This document shows positions 19,093-31,350 of a stretch of DNA of 64,000 nucleotides, one piece after another. Both the position numbers and the translations under genes were made by a program. The notes under the pieces are model-generated. The model was given only the letters and a program-made list of their open reading frames with translations. It was not told the origin of the DNA and did not search any database. This DNA is from Gyromitra esculenta (lineage: Eukaryota > Ascomycota > Pezizomycetes > Pezizales > Discinaceae), in NCBI GenBank assembly GCA_038503075.1, contig JBCAML010000007.1, forward strand, positions 806,001 through 870,000, read 5' to 3'. The stretch's first letter is position 1. Every line of letters begins with the position of its first letter.

Positions 19093-19689
19093 GTAGCATC
19101 CAGAGGCGCTGCATGTTGGACGCTGGCATACAAATTGTTTCCCCAAAATATTACACCAAAACAATTAGCTAAACGCAAATAGGAAAGTCCTATTGATTTT
19201 TTGGTGTAATCTTTCCCACTTTCCTGCCATAAGTCCAGTGCCTCCTCACCAAATACTACGGTAAAAATACCAAACATTAAGTATAGATATTTAATTCGGG
19301 TAACCGCGTCGGTTTGGTATTTGACAGTATGTAGGTATGGTATTTTTTGATATAGAATTTTAACCTTTGGAGATGGTTTTAAGTGCACACTATTTGATTG
19401 TCAACTACTTTATCTTTCCCAGTAGCGCTATTAACTGTAGTTAGCCACGCAAACTGTTGCTAAATTTCTTAATTTCGTTCTCATTGTTCAGTACTAAATA
19501 CCTACAGCCCAGAACAGTGAATGGCAAGCTCGGGCCTTCTGTTTGAAACGTATAAAGCTCGAGGTAAACAGTAGAGTAATTTGTTAGTCTATTACTAGTC
19601 TAGCTCAAAGGACGCATATGGTTCACACGGATCTCCAAGCAGAGTGACCAAATTTGAACATTTCAAATATCGGGAATTAGAAGCAAGTA
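19093..19689. other. no gene recognised
   Basis: A minus-strand open frame crosses 19093-19388 and includes LSYLRLANCFGVIFWGN, which is not low complexity and could be a relic of a coding exon, but I do not recognise it and it runs into the dispersed repeat. The rest is AT-rich and non-coding. Confidence 0.3.
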
Positions 19690-19929
19690 CAGTTGTGTCC
19701 AACAAGTCCCTGCGGTTTTTGAAGTACCGTGATGCAGAGGCGATGCCAAATCTTTTCAAGAATATTGAATTTTATTCTATTTATCTTAAATAAATCGCAT
19801 ATGAGTTTAATTATCTCATATTTTTCTCTATGTCAAATGTCAAAGATTTTGATTGAGTTTTGCCTATCCATCTCAAGTCCATTGCGTTGTGGTACTTCAA
19901 AAACCGCAGAGTCTCATTAAACGCAACTG
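19690..19929. mobile_element. 240-bp MITE, Tc1/mariner-like ends
   Basis: About 40-base inverted repeats begin CAGTTG at the left and end CAACTG at the right, with a perfect inner block CTGCGGTTTTTGAAGTACC and its complement at 19891-19909. The left flank is TA (19688-19689); the right flank reads TT, so the TA duplication has decayed or is absent. The interior is AT-rich and non-coding. Confidence 0.75.
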
Positions 19930-20442
19930 TTCAAGTAGTGACACTCTTTATAACCAATTTTGTTTGCCTAAAAAATTCTCTTCTAGGCACTGAAGCTGAA
20001 TAAAACGCAGACATACATGTAGATAAATATAACGTACACCAGGCATCAGAAGTAAAGAAATAAAAACCAAGCTAGTATTTTAGTAATCTAGGATACACGG
20101 CGATAAAATAGCTATGCTACAGAAAAAAAATGGCAAGTAGCCTTTAATAAAAGATATATTTACAAAAGAAACGGTATCGAAACATTGGTAGGGGTTCGAA
20201 AAGCAAACACTAAAGGCTGCAACAGATGGGCTAGGAACACGGAAACGCTTTGGCCCCTCTCAACACTAAGATTTTAGGCAGGATCCATGAATTAGCGAAT
20301 ATTTCGTCCCAATCTCGAAGCGTCTATGGTCAAACCAAACAAGCACAAAGATGAAGAAATTCTGCACAAAAAAGATACCACATTTCATATACATATCGCG
20401 AAGAACAAAGCATAGAAGGTTCCAGATCGTGCCGTGAGCAGC
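19930..20442. other. 3' flank of the BRCT gene
   Basis: AT-rich sequence without gene, repeat or RNA signal that I can recognise. It probably includes the 3' untranslated region and terminator of the minus-strand BRCT gene. Confidence 0.4.
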
Positions 20443-22970
20443 TCAATCCGTTGCGAGTGCAGCGAATCTACGCAACGGGCTTCCGATTTTAGGTGCAAAC
20501 TGCATGCTCTTTCTCCGCGCCATCAAGAGATTTTGCATGAGGAGTGGGTTTGACTCGACATCTTGATTTCGTTGCTGTTCGGTTCGAGGAAAGATGTTTC
20601 TTAAAGCTGGCTTTGGTGTTTTCGAGGGAGCAAAGAAGTTGGTAGCGGTTTCAGAGGTAGAGCCCGAGACGGTTGGGTTATGAATTGGGATTCCGATAAG
20701 AGACTTTGGCTCCATGGATTTCCGGCGCTGGGATATATTAGCAAACATAGAGAATCTCAATACCAAGTTGAAGGTGTGGCGAAACCCACCCTATGACCGC
20801 CCCTTGGTACATGATCCAAATCCACCGGATAGATACCCTCATCAATCCAAGCCTGATCTTCCTCACAAGCAGTTACCCAGCCCACACCAACACATAGAAC
20901 AACTCCTTTACTATCCTTAACCTTCTGCAGTGTTTTAGGAGTTCCGTCCTTAAACACCACATGGGTGATCCCTATTTTACGTTCCCCTTCTCCTAGGCCA
21001 CCAGTGGAATTGGGATTCCAATTCCAGCTCTTCAAAACTTTTGCCCCCAATCCTCGCAGTGCTTCTACAAAAGCCGAACTAGCATCTGCACCCTCCGAAG
21101 TGTATACATCCACAAATACAACTGCGCCGGCAAGCACATTTGACGCACGAAAAACGTTATCAGACTGACTTCTAAAGCGATCATCGTAGTTTCTAATCGA
21201 GGTATTACGCGGATTAAAGTACTGTTGATTTTTTTTAATAGCGTAATCCTCATCCCCATCCACTACATCATCGACAGAATGTAGTTTGATTGGAACAGTG
21301 ATCTTTCGGCTGGGGCCTTCGATAACACCCAAGAAATTATCAGGGGCATCAAGATTCAACAGAAAGGGATCAATCGGTATTCTGCAGCCTAGTTTTTTGG
21401 AAGTAGTGGCAGGGAATAGGTTTTTCTTTTCGGGTTGTATCCCCACTATTGAGTGCGTCGAAAATACACTGCTGGCGTAACGGGGGCTAGGAAATTCGTC
21501 TTCATCGGTTTCAAGATCGAAGAAGTTGTGGCCACTTCCTTCCTTCGCCTGGCTTGTGTACTTCTTAGCGATTGGAGACATTCGGTTCATTAAATTATCG
21601 GCATCATCCCCATATCCCATTGGGACATCTTGATCAGTATCCATACCAGCAACTCCTTCCTGAAGAGTTGAAACCATGGTACCGTCCCTGCGGGTAGCGG
21701 TGGGAAACGTGTCGCATAGGTTCGATTGACTGGATAGACCCTGCATATCCGTATTCCAGTTCGAACTGTCTATCACAAAGCTTGCATCTTTATTCTCGAT
21801 GGCAACAACCTCAATCGACCTATCAGTGTCGATACCCCTTTTCGGAAATCGCGATGGAGATCGACCCAACACATAACTATCTAAATCCATCCCCAACTCG
21901 TCTTCTGTCTCGCCGATTTTAACAAAGCCCATCCTCTGAACTCTCTTTGGGGGGCTCCTCACACCGGGCTTTGACAGGTCTGGGATTTCTACCCCTAGGA
22001 CCACCGTTGACCCGAGTCGTGAATTACCCTTTATTGGGCTCCCAAAGCTTGAGATAGCTGCCGAAGGTAGCCGTCGAGCTGGCGACGCAAGTGATGATCC
22101 CGAAATGGCGTTTAGGGTTTCAGCGCTAGACTTCGAAAATGGAGCATTTGGTTCTATTGGCTTGAACGGAGATACTATAGGTCTTCTCGCGGGTGACGTG
22201 AGCAAAGAGGCGGATAGATCTAGGGGTTTCCTAAGATCCAATGCCCCGGCTACTTCAGCGAGCCCCACGGAGAAAGACGACCCTACTCCACTTCGTTTTG
22301 GTTTGGGTGCAAGTTTGAGAACGGGAGGCATAGGACTAGACAGTTCATCCTCCATTTCCCGTTCGTCAGCCCCCAAAACTCGGGGAGGTCGCCGGACCTT
22401 TAACGGGAAGAGAGCAGGTAAACGATCAAAGGTGGATGAGGTAGCCGTTTGTGCAGAAGAAAGTCGCAGTTTTGTTGACGGGACGCGAAGCGGTTTTACT
22501 GACAATGCACCCATCGAGGAAGACATAAGTTCATCAGTATCGTCATCTTCGTGACGTATCGCTATGTCCCTTGGCCCAGAAGGCACAAGATTCTCTTTGT
22601 TATCATTAAAGGTCACCTGTTTCAACGACTTGGTTGTAACAATAGATGTCTTCGTGGTTGATATTTTTTTTGCAACCCCCCCAGCATTTCTAGTAGACTT
22701 GCGTTTTGGTGCAGCCTTAACACCTGTCGTTTCCTCGATCACTTTAGGGGCCACGGCGCGACGAGAAACTCTTGTGACCCTGGTAGCCGGTAGAGTTGTG
22801 TCTAGCGAGATCGATAATTCCTCAGTACCAGTAGTAGCAATAGTCTTTTGAGTTTCAGCTAATTTCCGACCCCCTCGTTGACGTGGAGGTTTGACAACGA
22901 CTGGGTTATCTTCAGCTTTTGCACGAGCACGGGTGGGGTATCTCCGAGCGTGAACTGGCTCGGCGGCCAT
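20443..22970 (-). CDS. BRCT-domain protein (microcephalin/DNA-damage-response type)
   Basis: Two exons, 22970-20790 and 20727-20443, encode about 821 residues. The intron (20789-20728, 62 nt) has GTGGGT, the branch site TGCTAAT and CAG; it removes an in-frame stop and joins ...RGGHR to RRKSMEPKSL. I chose the ATG at 22970 (MAAEPVHARRYPTRARAKAED) because upstream in-frame sequence is not protein-like. Most of the protein is disordered and basic-Ser rich, with a KQVTFNDNKEN motif. One BRCT domain lies near residues 615-720, with the conserved ITHVVFKDG and Trp-containing GVGWVTACEE. A short C-terminal motif RRKSM occurs twice. BRCT domains bind phosphoproteins in checkpoint and repair. Fungal proteins of this layout are usually annotated only as BRCT-domain proteins; a microcephalin-like role is an inference. 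Confidence 0.85.
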
Positions 22971-23187
22971 TATGAACTGGATCTGGGGGTGTGATGGGTT
23001 TTGAAAGGCGAAGGAGGGGGATATTGTTATAAGTGGAGTGATCAATGGTATATACGTAGCTAGGTAGTAGGTAGAGGGACAAGACAAGAAACCGCGCTGG
23101 GCTTCTGCTTTGTTTAGACATACGTAGGTAACCAGGGCAACAAGCACAACCACTTAGCAGTTACCCGGTCGCAACAACATAGTACTA

Positions 23188-23361
23188 CAGTACAATCGCC
23201 CTATAAGAATACGGTTGGTTCCGAAAATCATATTCTTATAAAAGAGTTATTCTTATATGAAAAGCAAGCCACACTCAAAATTACCCCTGTCGGGACTAGA
23301 TTCAGCATTCTTACAAGGCGAGTATTCTTATAGTTAGTATTCTTATAGGGCGATTGTACTG
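23188..23361. mobile_element. 174-bp TA-flanked MITE
   Basis: Terminal inverted repeats of about 25 bases (CAGTACAATCGCCCTATAAG... and complement) are perfect. TA duplications lie at 23186-23187 and 23362-23363. The interior contains more copies of the ATTCTTATA motif. Tc1/mariner-type non-autonomous element by its TA target. Confidence 0.85.
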
Positions 23362-23363
23362 TA

Positions 23364-23444
23364 CAGCCGTGCAAGAAAAGTCTTGACACCCCAGTGGCTA
23401 TCTCGCCAGTTAGGTGGGGTGTCAAGACTTTTCTTACACGACTG
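23364..23444. mobile_element. 81-bp palindromic MITE sharing its TA with the neighbour
   Basis: About 30-base arms (CAGCCGTGCAAGAAAAGTCT... and complement; two mismatches) leave only a ~21-base loop. It is flanked by TA at 23362-23363, shared with the preceding MITE, and TA at 23445-23446. A transcript would fold as a near-perfect hairpin. Confidence 0.85.
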
Positions 23445-23450
23445 TACTTA

Positions 23451-23672
23451 CTCGGGTGTAAGGGAAAGCCTGGCGACAGGTGGCGATACAGTTCCTCTCT
23501 TGATGGACCCAAGCTCGTTTGCATTCTATACTTTAGTTTGACGTTTAATAAATGGCATTTTTGATCTATTAGGCATTTTTATTTGGCCTCTCGGGGAGCC
23601 GTGGAGGGGAAGAAAAATCGATATCTCTTACTTGCACCGCCACCTGTCGTCAGACTTTCCCTCACACCGGAG
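23451..23672. mobile_element. 222-bp TA-flanked MITE (family also at 44109-44578)
   Basis: Long imperfect inverted repeats start CTCGGGTGTAAGGGAAAG and end CTTTCCCTCACACCGGAG, with TA at 23449-23450 and 23673-23674. The interior (TTAATAAATGGCATTTTT, GGCATTTTTATTTGGCCTC) matches the two tandem copies near 44 kb. Confidence 0.82.
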
Positions 23673-24484
23673 TACATACATGCACTCTATATGCAGGCTA
23701 ATAAATAAAGTCCATATATTCAAGTGGATTTGTAATTTGCTTAGTCTTTCTCCTTTATATTCAAAAAGTTTGCCCACCATGCCCACCACACAGATGCTAA
23801 GCTTAGCCCATGATATCACTTCAGCGCCGAGTCAGTCGAGGTTGTTGCTACCACAGCTTGTGTCTTCGTCAAGTACGGTCGTTCGCGTGGTGATAGTGAA
23901 TACTGGGTGTTGGCGAACAAGGATTTTTGTGAGACAGAAAGCTGCCAGGTTGGAGGAAACTCCTGGTGCCTTAGCACCCAGTATTCGCTATCACTCCGAC
24001 TGTGCAAAACGTTGGTTGACGCGCGTCTATACAATTATAACCGTAGCCCTATCGATAAGAATTACTCGTTCGAAATGCGCCTAGGCTGTGATAGGGCTGT
24101 GCAGCCCAAGCACAATCCTTGGCTGTGGAAAGTCGCTTTCGAAGCCCCGGGAAACTCTTTTCAAAGAACATCTGTGCTGGTAGTTGAGATTATGCTAAGT
24201 GTTTGATGTTGATGAGACCGAGATGGGCAATATGCCGAGTTCGGCAAAAATAGCAACTTCCCTAGAATTATAGTCAGGGATCGCCGACGGAATTTGAGGA
24301 AACGCAGATCAAGGAGAAAGGGGTCTCTAAGAATCAGAAATGTCGCCCAAAAACCCCCTTCGCCTGCTACTCCATCCCCAACACGTAGCTACGACGTGGG
24401 ATCTCGCTTTTTCTTGATACAGAAATTCATTGCACCTTTTTTCCCTCCCAGTTTTAAAATTTAGTTGTCCTTTTCACCCTCGTT
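23673..24484. other. intergenic, with a fold-back repeat
   Basis: No gene. A palindromic element lies at 23890-23994: arms GTGATAGTGAATACTGGGTG and its complement with one mismatch, 65 bases apart. Upstream of 24485 is the promoter region of the TPT-DUF3431 gene, with no clear TATA box. Confidence 0.5.
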
Positions 24485-26781
24485 ATGGCTGCTGTGGACG
24501 GCGAAGACAAACCGTCCTATCCGTTACCCACGACAAATCCAGTGGCGCTACCTCCCCCACACAGTCGCATGCGTCCAACTGTTTACATTCTGTGAGTTTC
24601 ATACCTGAAGGGAACTCGCAGCGACGACTATTCTAACATCTTGAGCCATCGTAGTGTGTGGATAGCGCTGGGTTCCGCTGTTATTTTGTTCAACAAGTGG
24701 ATTTTAGATCCAAGAACCGTCGATTTCCGTTTGTACCTCCGTCCCCCTCCCAGAGCGGTGAAGACGGCCTTGCTAACAAATGTGTCTCCTAGAATTTCGT
24801 ACGGCATTATCTCACTACCCTAGTCCTTCGACTCAATGCGTTAGCTGACCTAGAAATAGCCATCTTTCTAACGACATGGCATTTGGTGTTTTCAACGATC
24901 GCGACGCAAGTTCTAGTTAGGACAAGTAGTCTGCTAGATGGGCGTAAAACAGTCAAGATGACTGGCAAAATCTATCTGAGAGCTATTTGTCCAATCACAT
25001 TGCTCTCGAGTTTGAGTTTGATTTGTGGAAACAAAGCTTCTCAGTACTCAAGTGTCCCGTCCATCCGAATGCTGAAGGTATGGTAACTATGCTGCGTCCT
25101 TCAGGGTAATGACCATAACAACCAACCAGGCTAATCTTTTCGGCTTAGGCGACGACTCCCGTCGTGGTTCTCTTAGCGGGTTGGTGTTTGGCGGTAGAAA
25201 AGCCCAACCTGCGGATCTTAAGGAATGTTTCTGTTATCGCTATTGGAGGTATCGCCGCTTTATACGGACAAATCGTATTCAACCCCACGGGTTTCACGCT
25301 CCAAATTATTGGAAATATCTTTGAGGCATTCAGGCTTGTCCTGGTGCAACGGTTGCTATCATCCGCAGCATACAAGATGGATCCCTTAGTCTCACTATAT
25401 TACTCCGCCCCTGCCGGCGCCGCTTTGAATTTTCTCCTCTTTTTGATATACGAAAGTAAATACTTGTTAATGGAAGATCTCATAAGGGTTGGCTCGGCGG
25501 TTTTTGTTTTAAGCGCACTAGGAGCGCTTGCACTAGAAATCTCTTCGGTGTTTTTGGTAAGACACCCTTGGTGAGACTTCACTGGTTATAACGCTGTTGA
25601 TACTTACTGAATAGATCTGGAAAACTTCGTCCTTAGCCCTCACTCTCTGTGGTGTTCTTCAGGATATCCTCATTTTTTGTACATCAACCTTGATTATTGG
25701 CACACCAGCCTCAGGACTTCAACTTGCTGGGTACTCTATCACATTAGTGGGTCTTATATACTATAAGCTAGGTACCGATAAACTTAAGGAAGGATGCGCT
25801 CAGTTACGCGGGAATAGCCTCAGGAATCCCGCGTCAAGGAGGATTGCTGCGGGTATCAGCTTCTTTCTCATACTATCAATTATCGGCGTGATATATCATA
25901 ACTATGGGTCAGTCGATCACTCCAAGACTGTCTATGGCTCCATGCCTATCCAACTAAAAGTACCCGACACCAAACCGGGTATTTATCAGGCAAAAAGGAA
26001 GTTTGACATCGTCGTAAGTATGTACCAGGAGAACCAAACCAAAATCGCGAGCGAGTTGAAGGATATCAAGGAGCTCTCTCCCTTACAAGGCCTTGAACCG
26101 AACATTATTATCTATGTCAAAGACCAAGAGGCGGATTTAGCGGCTATCAAGAAAGAAATTGGAGCGGACATAGTCAAGATCATCCCAAATAAAGGTCGTG
26201 AAGGCGGAACATATCTCTCGCACATCCTTGGCGAATGGGACAACCTTGCAGCACACACACTTTTCCTCCAAGGTGATATTCACAAGTTCCTTCAGCTCAA
26301 GGAGCGAATCGCGGACTACTTCATTTCCAAAACAGGTGTACTCTCTCTCGGATTCGGGTACAGTGCCTGCTCCTGTGACCATTGCCAAGATGCATGGGGC
26401 GGAGAAGACGTTTGGTACCGTGTCCCGGAGGTCTACTCTGCCGCGACTGGCGAGCTTTGTCCGACCTCCAAAATCCTCATGTCGTATGGTGGCCAATTCA
26501 TCGTCTCAGCAACTCGCATACGATCTACCAAGAAACCCGTTTACGAACATATTAAGCAACTTCTGGAGAGCGATAAAGATCACTGGATTCATGAGGACTC
26601 AAAGATGGATAGATTTAACGATAAACCTGATAATCCGTACTTTGGACACACCTTGGAAAGGAGTTGGATGATTTTGTTTCAATGCTTTGACCCTAGACTA
26701 TCGGTCACATGCCCTAAGCTCGATACCAGAAGACAACCGGAAGATACGGACGAAACTTGTCAGTGTGTTGATACGGTCTAA
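24485..26781 (+). CDS. TPT-family (nucleotide-sugar/triose-phosphate type) transporter fused to DUF3431
   Basis: Five exons: 24485-24591, 24655-24728, 24860-25077, 25149-25556, 25615-26781; all phases agree and give about 657 residues. Branch sites such as TTCTAAC, GCTGACC and GCTAAT support the introns. Residues 30-320 read as a TPT/drug-metabolite transporter with about ten membrane segments (VWIALGSAVILFNKWIL, FPIFLTTWHLVFSTI, ATTPVVVLLAGW, FEAFRLVLVQRLLSSAAYKMDPLVSLYYSAP, SSLALTLCGVLQDILI). Another membrane segment (ISFFLILSIIGVIY) precedes a C-terminal domain matching DUF3431 (FDIVVSMYQEN, NKGREGGTYLSHI, FLQGDIHKF). Substrate unknown; Golgi or ER membrane likely. The stretch GNKASQYSSVPSIRMLK at the end of exon 3 is strongly altered from the family's GN.TYLYLSVAFIQMLK, so transport may be impaired. 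Confidence 0.8.
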
Positions 26782-28706
26782 GAATTACGAAAGATGAGAC
26801 ACGGCGTTACGGCTCCTTTTTTTTTTTTTGCTTCTCCCTTTTCGTTTATGTACTGGGATATAGAGGACCATTTGGTATGTATATATGTATCGAGCTGGAA
26901 CTCGAGTTGTTAAACTGGATAGAGGGATATATGGTGGTGTGGGCAAAAGTTTTTAACTTATGGAAATAGCAAGGCTTTTTGTACAGGGGAATATTGAAGA
27001 TACCTTGAGTGATGTGTTGCGATTTTTTTTTAATTTTAATTCTACCCTATTCCAACACGTAGTACAAGGGTGCTGAAGAATGATGCACATTTTGAATACA
27101 CATTTGATTTTCAATAACCATAAGGCTAGCTAGTGGGACAAAAACCGACATAAGAGTTTAGACTGTTGGGGTTCAAATTTAGCAAAAAATCAAAATTAGG
27201 CTTGCTGCTAGTTATTATCATCGTGCTCTTGGGCTGGCAACGGATGACTTTAAAACACCTCTTGCTTAATGTGCATTTTTCGCAAACTAGAATCAGGTTT
27301 CTTATTGAAGACGATCAATCGACCATATACTCGCTAATATACTCTACTATTATCAAAGACAGATGTTTGATGTTTGTACAATTGGGCCTGATTCAGGTCA
27401 TAGCAGGGAGTGCCCAGAAAGTCGAATAACGTGACGCCCACGCTAAAAGCACGTGATGGCGCTCGATGGCGCATGTTGTCCATGTAGTATTCAACCCTGC
27501 TACTGTAGCTTCAAGCAATAGACAGAGGTTAGTTGGTGCACCAAACGCCACTCATATGTTGGATCAACAATCTTCTGACTACCTTAGATAATAATTCACA
27601 ACACTTATATTCGATTATGAAGGAGATGGCCGCATCTTAATATTTCACTGGGTAGAGGAGAAATCGGAGGGTTGAGATAGTTTCTCGCTATATACCACCA
27701 CATATCTTAGGATGATTAGGCGTATTTGAAACTCTTGATTTACTAATGCTTCTCTGCGGGATAATATACTAGCTAGCAGTATCGTAACAGGGTATTAACA
27801 GCTTATCAGTATACTATGTGTCCGCGCATTTAATTGATGTGCTACGCATGTTACCGTGTTAGATCCTCTCCAAACCCCGGGTTGCCTGTACTCGTATTAT
27901 CTGATCAGTTAATATATTCAGCATTATCCTTAGACTTGGCTCACTAGTTATAATACCAACAACATAACTAGCCATAATCGTGTTAAAAAATTCCGTTTAT
28001 GGGGAGGTGGAAAATGCGAGTATTACAGTACAGTTAAGTGGTCAGTAATGTATCTACCCGGCCCTAATAAATGAAATACGCACTTCTCTGGGAATTATAG
28101 TCTATAGCACCAGTACCCAGGGTTTGCTACCTCTTAGCGAAAGTGGAACCGGTCTCAAGAAACCTTGGGCCAACATTGTGATTGAGAAAGGTGTTTTTGG
28201 ATGATTGCATAATGAATCTAGATAACTGGAGGTGGTTTGTGTTTCCCAATGCATCGAGTTGTTGACGGGTGCCGGGGGATGCTCCGGACGTCTCTCCGGA
28301 CGTCTCAGCGTGATCCTCATAACAACAACCAACTACGGTCCGGCAATTGTCCCTGGAGGGCTTTGGAAGAGGCCCCTGTAATGACAGTATTGTTGTAACC
28401 GAAAAACTTCTTATGATACTCTCCGCTATCGGACGTACCTCGATTCCAGGCTACCCCCTACCCCGCTCCCTACTCTCCTAGTTACCTTTCGTCCCATGGG
28501 CAAAATGTGGAGAAGGTGCTAGTTCATGGATACATCGCTTGCAACTGTCAATTTCTCCAACTCGTAAACTTCTGCCTCGATAAGTAAGATTACTTGGATA
28601 TATATATATATCGATTCTCACCGCTCTCCAGTTAACTCTTTTTGTATTCAGACAACTTGAGCATACCCGATCAGAGTACTGTTTGAAACAGAGCACCGGC
28701 GAAAAT
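26782..28706. other. intergenic
   Basis: AT-rich sequence. A T-run at 26818-26830 follows the stop of the transporter gene. The open frame 27166-27429 starts at TTG and has no known motif. A small direct repeat CTCCGGACGTCT is at 28281-28304. Nothing else is recognised. Confidence 0.4.
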
Positions 28707-30801
28707 ATGGCAGCTCATGGTGAAGTTAACGAAACGGCGAATGTCAAACCACTCACAACTAGCATAACTGAGAGTGTTGATATTGCCGACAGAACTATCG
28801 AAGACATCCCTCACGAATCAATCGCAAAAACCAAATATACGCTATGGACAGCATGGATGTACATCTTTGACTGGTATCCAGCGCACTATCCACCAGAGGA
28901 ACAACGCCTCTTAAGAAAACTTGATGCATGCATGTTGACATTTTGTTCGTTCTTATGTGAGTTTAAAAACCTGCATCAAATGGCCCGTAATTTGTAATTT
29001 ACACAACGACCACTAATGTATATACACCCTTACACATAGTCTTCTTGAAGTACCTTGATTCATCTAATATTATTAATGCATACAACTCGGGAATGAAGGA
29101 AGACCTCGATCTGAAAGCTAATCAGTAAGCCGAGGAAAAAACTTCAATTCTAGTATTTTGCGTATGTTGCTGATATGGAATTTAAATAGATATTCGTTTT
29201 TTCATACTTTCTATACTAGTATGTCTTCTATTTGTTAAGTATATTTTTTAAATTGATACTAACTTTAAACATAGTGGGATATCTTATTTTTCAAGTTCCA
29301 GCATTGATGACACTCTCGAGACCTAAAATTTCTCGTTGGTTTGTACCCTCATGTGAACTTGCATGGGGTGTTGTCACGGTATGCTCTTAAAGATCAAAAC
29401 TGAAGGTCATCATCATCCCCTGACGGTTTCTACAGTTTTGCCAAAGCCAGGTCAGAACTGCCGAACAAATATATGGAACACGATTTCTTTTAGGGGCCCT
29501 CGAAAGTCCTTCGTTCTCGGGAACAAATTATATTCTAGGGTAATGACACTTTATAAGATCATATTTCTCTTCCGATCTAGCTTGGGACTGATTCAATTTG
29601 TATTTGTAGCTCCTGGTATCGCAGTGATGAACTCTTTAAACGAGCTGGTGTTTGGTACGTGTCAAATAACTTAGGGCAGATGTTTTCTGGGTTTCTCCAA
29701 GGAGCAGCATACAGAGGGCTTAATGGAGTTGGTGCGATGCCAGGATGGAGATGGTATGTTAGAATTTTGCATGACTTTAATAAAGAAAACTACTGATGCC
29801 TCGGAGGCTCTTTATTATTGATGGGATAATTACAGTTCCCATTGCTATCGCTGGGTTTTGGCTGTACCCAGGCCTTCCAACTTCTGGAAAACCTTGGTTT
29901 TTTACTCCAAAGGAATATGAATTGGCCGTTAGTCGTATGCAGAAGGAAGGAGTTGCCGCTAGCGCAAAAATTAGCAAAAAGATGCTTAAAAGGGTGCTCA
30001 CGACATGGCATTTCTGGCTGGTGGTTCCTGCTTACATCTTGTACGTTTGCCATCCGTTTCTGGTCCTACTAATACTGTTATTTCTAGATCTAATGTTCTT
30101 TATCTCTTAGCTTCTTGAGCTCTTCATATCCCAACGGACAAATGGGCCTATGGCTTAAAGATATGTCAAACAAGCATGGAACATACTCAGTTCCCCAGAT
30201 AAACTATATTCCGACCGGCGCCGCGGCTGTCTCGGTTGTCTCTGCCATCGTTTGCAGCTCCCTCTGCTTGCTCTATCCGATCTGGGCTATTTTTAGTGTT
30301 GTCCAGGGAGTTACACTTTTCGGATTAATTTCACTATTAGTTTGGGATATTCCATACGATATGAAATGTAGGATCAAAAACTCACCCCTTTCAAGTGATC
30401 TCGGAACCAGCCAGAGAGAAAAAACTAAATAGTTTTGTGTAGTCGTTTCTTATTATCTCCTTGGATTTACAGCTGCTGTAAGCCCGATTTTATTTTCATG
30501 GGTTAATATAATTTTCAAGGACGACGCAGAGGCAAGAGCCCTCACTATCGGATGTATGATGACTCTAGCGTGGGCCGTCTACGCCTGGATCCCATTAGTG
30601 GCTTTCCCTGCTGTGGAAGCGCCGAAATGGCAGAAAGGGTATATTCTTGCCGTAGTCTTTTCGTGCCTGACCTGGTACTTGATGATGTTGGGACAATATC
30701 TGCATAATCGTTCGCAGCAGAAAATCGATCGTCAACATCTCACAGATGACGAGAAGCCGGAATTAGAGTATCAAGAAGATAAAAAGGCCGAAAAACTATG
30801 A
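28707..30801 (+). CDS. MFS pantothenate/allantoate-type transporter, nine exons
   Basis: Exons 28707-28956, 29040-29124, 29220-29233, 29275-29378, 29436-29539, 29610-29753, 29807-30040, 30111-30367 and 30443-30801 total 1551 bases and encode about 516 residues. Every junction keeps frame. Landmarks are [78 protein letters not shown] and SPILFSWVN. They fit the anion:cation symporter family (Dal5/Liz1/Fen2 type), proton-coupled carriers of pantothenate or related anions in the plasma membrane. The third exon is a 14-nt micro-exon (TATGTCTTCTATTT): skipping it shifts the frame, while including it gives [14 protein letters not shown]. The flanking introns have ATACTAAC and GT/AG signals. The N-terminal 60 residues are cytosolic. 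The exact substrate is unproven. Confidence 0.83.
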
Positions 30802-31271
30802 TCCGAGATTTAAAGTATTTATTTTCTATTGTAGCTGTGGCAAGAATTAGTATGAGTTTTCTCCGAAAAGCAACTTATCGTTGTATAAATCATTTTCATC
30901 AGAATATTTTTCATAATGTGCCTCCTGTTCCGAGAGCATTAAATTAAAGAAGACCTTTTCGGTAGAACACTAGAGATGGTAGTGGTAAACAATCGGTAAC
31001 GTGCAGTCACCCAGCTGCAGGTATGCATATATGTACGTTAGCCTGATTTCCCTTATATATTATAAAATGTGAATGTAGCATATATATGCGTAAATGTAGC
31101 TAATGCGAGGTTAATTAAATCTCCAGCAGACACAGGTAAACTCACCAACCAATCGTATGAATTTAATCATGAGGCATGGTACTCTAGCTACTAATACACC
31201 TTGCCTGTTGTGAATTTCACAAAATATCACTCGACCATTGGTCGTGTACACTTTTGTAGTAAATGTACATG

Positions 31272-31350
31272 TACTTGGGCCGAAATTAAGTAACGTTTGT
31301 AGCGATCGCGAAGCAACTGAAGATACTTAATTTCACCCCGGGCCCAAGTA
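31272..31350. mobile_element. small TA-flanked fold-back element
   Basis: Arms TACTTGGGCC-G-AAATTAAGTA (31272-31292) and TACTTAATTTCACC...GGGCCCAAGTA (31324-31350) are complementary apart from a six-base gap. Both ends read TA followed by CTTGGGCC, so it may be a tiny TA-inserting MITE. Confidence 0.55.

Noticed and set aside
20757..23153. Upstream 61 in-frame codons of the BRCT open frame as part of the protein.
   Set aside because: They are not protein-like for this family; the ATG at 22970 begins the recognisable basic N-terminus.
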